Part shown: piece by piece, positions 62,925-64,000 of the stretch | Layout: each line of letters starts with the position of its first letter | Position numbering within the stretch: position 1 is the stretch's first letter | Assembly: GCA_030425045.1 (NCBI GenBank) | Contig: JAUHVL010000004.1 | Location: 62,001-126,000 of the forward strand | Length of the DNA stretch: 64,000 bases | From: a bacterium | GTDB lineage: Bacteria > Bdellovibrionota > Bacteriovoracia > Bacteriovoracales > Bacteriovoracaceae | Direction: 5' to 3' | Position numbers and translations under genes: made by a program | Notes under the pieces: model-generated | The model's input: the letters and a program-made list of their open reading frames with translations, nothing else | The model's database searches: none | What the model was told of the DNA's origin: nothing

Positions 62925-63050
62925 ATTCCCATGCAATTCATGCCCCTTCTAGAGCCTCTTTTGCGCCCCACACAAATCATGTTATTCTGTTTATTGGGGT
63001 ATAGTGCTTAAAGCTATTGTAACCTCAAATGCACTCATGGAGGAGTAAGT

Positions 63051-64000
63051 TTGGGTATTTCTTTTGGTTCCATTAATACCGGTCTTCCCAAAGACATCGT
63101 AAAGCAAATTGTTGCTGCCGAAAAGATTCCTTTGCAAAAAATGGAAGCTCGTAAGGAAAAAATCAAAAATAAGAAAAAGCTCGTTCAAGAACTCATCGAC
63201 ATGATGAAAAACGTCAAAACAAATCTCAATAATAATGCCAGTGCAAGATCACTTAGAGAATTGAAAGTCGACACCAATAGCGACCTCGTTGATGTTGCAT
63301 TCGATAAGAATAAGGTAAACCCAGGTAACTATCGTTTTGAAGTTGTCAGGCTAGCTCAAAAGTCTTCAGCTGTAAGCTCTGGCTTTAGTAGCAAGGATGA
63401 TACATATACCGGTGTTGGTTTTATTCAATACTTTATGCCAAATGGTGATAGCAGAGAAATTTATATCGATGAAAACAATGCTACCCTTCAGGGAATCGCC
63501 AATCTTATTAATAAAGATGCTGACAATGGACTTAATGCAACTGTTATCGATGATGGTTCTGGTAGTGAAACTCCATGGAGATTACTTCTTAGTTTGAATG
63601 GAACCGGAGACAACGAAAGAGCAGAGTTTCCTTACTTTTACTTTGTGGATGGTGAAGAAGATTTTTATATCGATGAAGAAAGGCCTGCTCAGGATGCCAT
63701 TGTTAAGATTGATGGTTTTGAAGTTGAAGTACCTGGTAATAAAGTTGATGAGCTCATTCCTGGAGTCACCCTAGATCTGAAAAAAGCTCAGCCTGGTGAG
63801 GAATTCTCTATTAATATTGCCGATGATGGCGAAGCAGTTTCTGCCAAAATTACAGATTTTGTCGATATCGTGAATGAAGTTTTAAAATTTATTAATGAGC
63901 AAAACAGGCTTGATGAAAACTCCGATACAGCATCAACCCTTGGTGGTGACCTTCTTTTACAAAACCTAGAATCAAGGATTCGCTCTGTCGTTTTTAAAGA
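63051..64000 (+). CDS. fliD: Flagellar hook-associated protein 2 (filament cap), 3'-truncated
   Basis: FliD caps the flagellum and guides flagellin assembly outside the cell. The frame is open from TTG at 63051 to the window end (316 codons). GGAGGAG lies 5 bp upstream. The start ISFGSINTGLPKDIVKQIV matches the FliD N-terminus, followed by EKIPLQKMEARKEKIKNKK. The domain with VDTNSDLVDVAFDKNKVNPG and FEVVRLAQ is the FliD D-region, and ATLQGIANLINKDADNGLNA is the conserved segment. No clear sigma-28 or sigma-54 promoter is visible; a TTGCGC-16-TATTCT pair at 62961-62988 is a weak sigma-70 candidate. Confidence 0.95.
   Translation, partial: MGISFGSINTGLPKDIVKQIVAAEKIPLQKMEARKEKIKNKKKLVQELIDMMKNVKTNLNNNASARSLRELKVDTNSDLVDVAFDKNKVNPGNYRFEVVRLAQKSSAVSSGFSSKDDTYTGVGFIQYFMPNGDSREIYIDENNATLQGIANLINKDADNGLNATVIDDGSGSETPWRLLLSLNGTGDNERAEFPYFYFVDGEEDFYIDEERPAQDAIVKIDGFEVEVPGNKVDELIPGVTLDLKKAQPGEEFSINIADDGEAVSAKITDFVDIVNEVLKFINEQNRLDENSDTASTLGGDLLLQNLESRIRSVVFK

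Noticed and set aside
62925-63050. Sigma-28 or sigma-54 promoter for fliD
   Set aside because: No GCCGATAA-type -10 with TAAA 15 bp upstream and no TGGCAC-N5-TTGC element is present; only a weak sigma-70-like pair is seen.
1-64000. tRNA, rRNA, CRISPR, insertion sequences, integrases and attachment sites
   Set aside because: Reading both strands I found no T-loop-like GTTCRANNC in a cloverleaf context, no regular spaced repeats, and no transposase or integrase motifs.

Overview
The window is an AT-rich, gene-dense stretch of a Gram-negative, flagellated, type IV piliated bacterium. The lineage is an inference from gene content: outer-membrane Omp85/TamB proteins, a lipoprotein-rich envelope, a full Bat (aerotolerance) cluster, PilBTC/PilMNOPQ, and a protein that looks like the deltaproteobacterial TIGR04552 family. 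Together these suggest Bdellovibrionota, most likely a Bacteriovorax/Halobacteriovorax-like predatory bacterium. I see no rRNA, tRNA, CRISPR array, insertion sequence or prophage, so the region reads as core chromosome.

Layout. 1-4.0 kb (+): the 3' part of a large Gly-rich protein of unknown function, then a DUF2079 membrane protein. 4.1-7.5 kb (-): a coupled trio of a RelA/SpoT-like protein, a HAD phosphatase and a lipoprotein gamma-glutamyltransferase. 7.6-15.4 kb (+): pgpA, recA, recX, alaS, a family 5 solute-binding lipoprotein, a small secreted protein and rpoZ. 15.4-20.3 kb (-): lon with a secreted partner, a membrane-anchored protein, rpsI and rplM. 20.3-31.4 kb (-): TamA/TamB with a helical partner, then accC, accB, efp and aroQ. 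31.5-39.9 kb (-): an ABC exporter, the prepilin peptidase, pilMNOPQ and a TPR protein. 40.8-48.9 kb (-): pilB, pilT and pilC, three paralogous type IV pilins and a GT-C-like membrane enzyme directly behind the last pilin. 49.0-58.3 kb (-): aroE, ribF and the Bat operon (LolA-like protein, MoxR, DUF58, a one-TM protein, BatA, a BatB-BatC fusion, BatD). 58.4-62.8 kb (-): lepB, a penicillin-binding protein, rlmE and a large membrane protein. 63.05 kb to the end (+): the start of fliD.

How the genes work together. The pilus genes form two blocks that supply the motor and platform (PilB, PilT, PilC), the alignment complex and secretin (PilM to PilQ), the peptidase (PilD) and three pilins sharing an identical assembly helix. 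Two of the pilins are separate transcription units with homologous ~150-nt leaders. Each leader ends in a small RNA hairpin that abuts the Shine-Dalgarno sequence. The envelope genes (TamAB, Bat, LepB, PBP, SBP5, GGT) and housekeeping genes (accBC, efp, rplM/rpsI, lon, recA) are packed into operons with frequent start/stop overlaps.

Most interesting non-coding signals: (1) the covarying pilin leader hairpin; (2) a 323-bp AT-rich spacer with three same-strand DnaA-box matches next to a switch in gene orientation; (3) a two-hairpin, terminator-ended element ahead of fliD that may be a small RNA or attenuator; (4) Shine-Dalgarno sequences buried in hairpins at recX, alaS and aroQ; (5) a perfect dyad over the -10 box in the recA leader. 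The most interesting protein is the RelA/SpoT-like one at 6329-7537.
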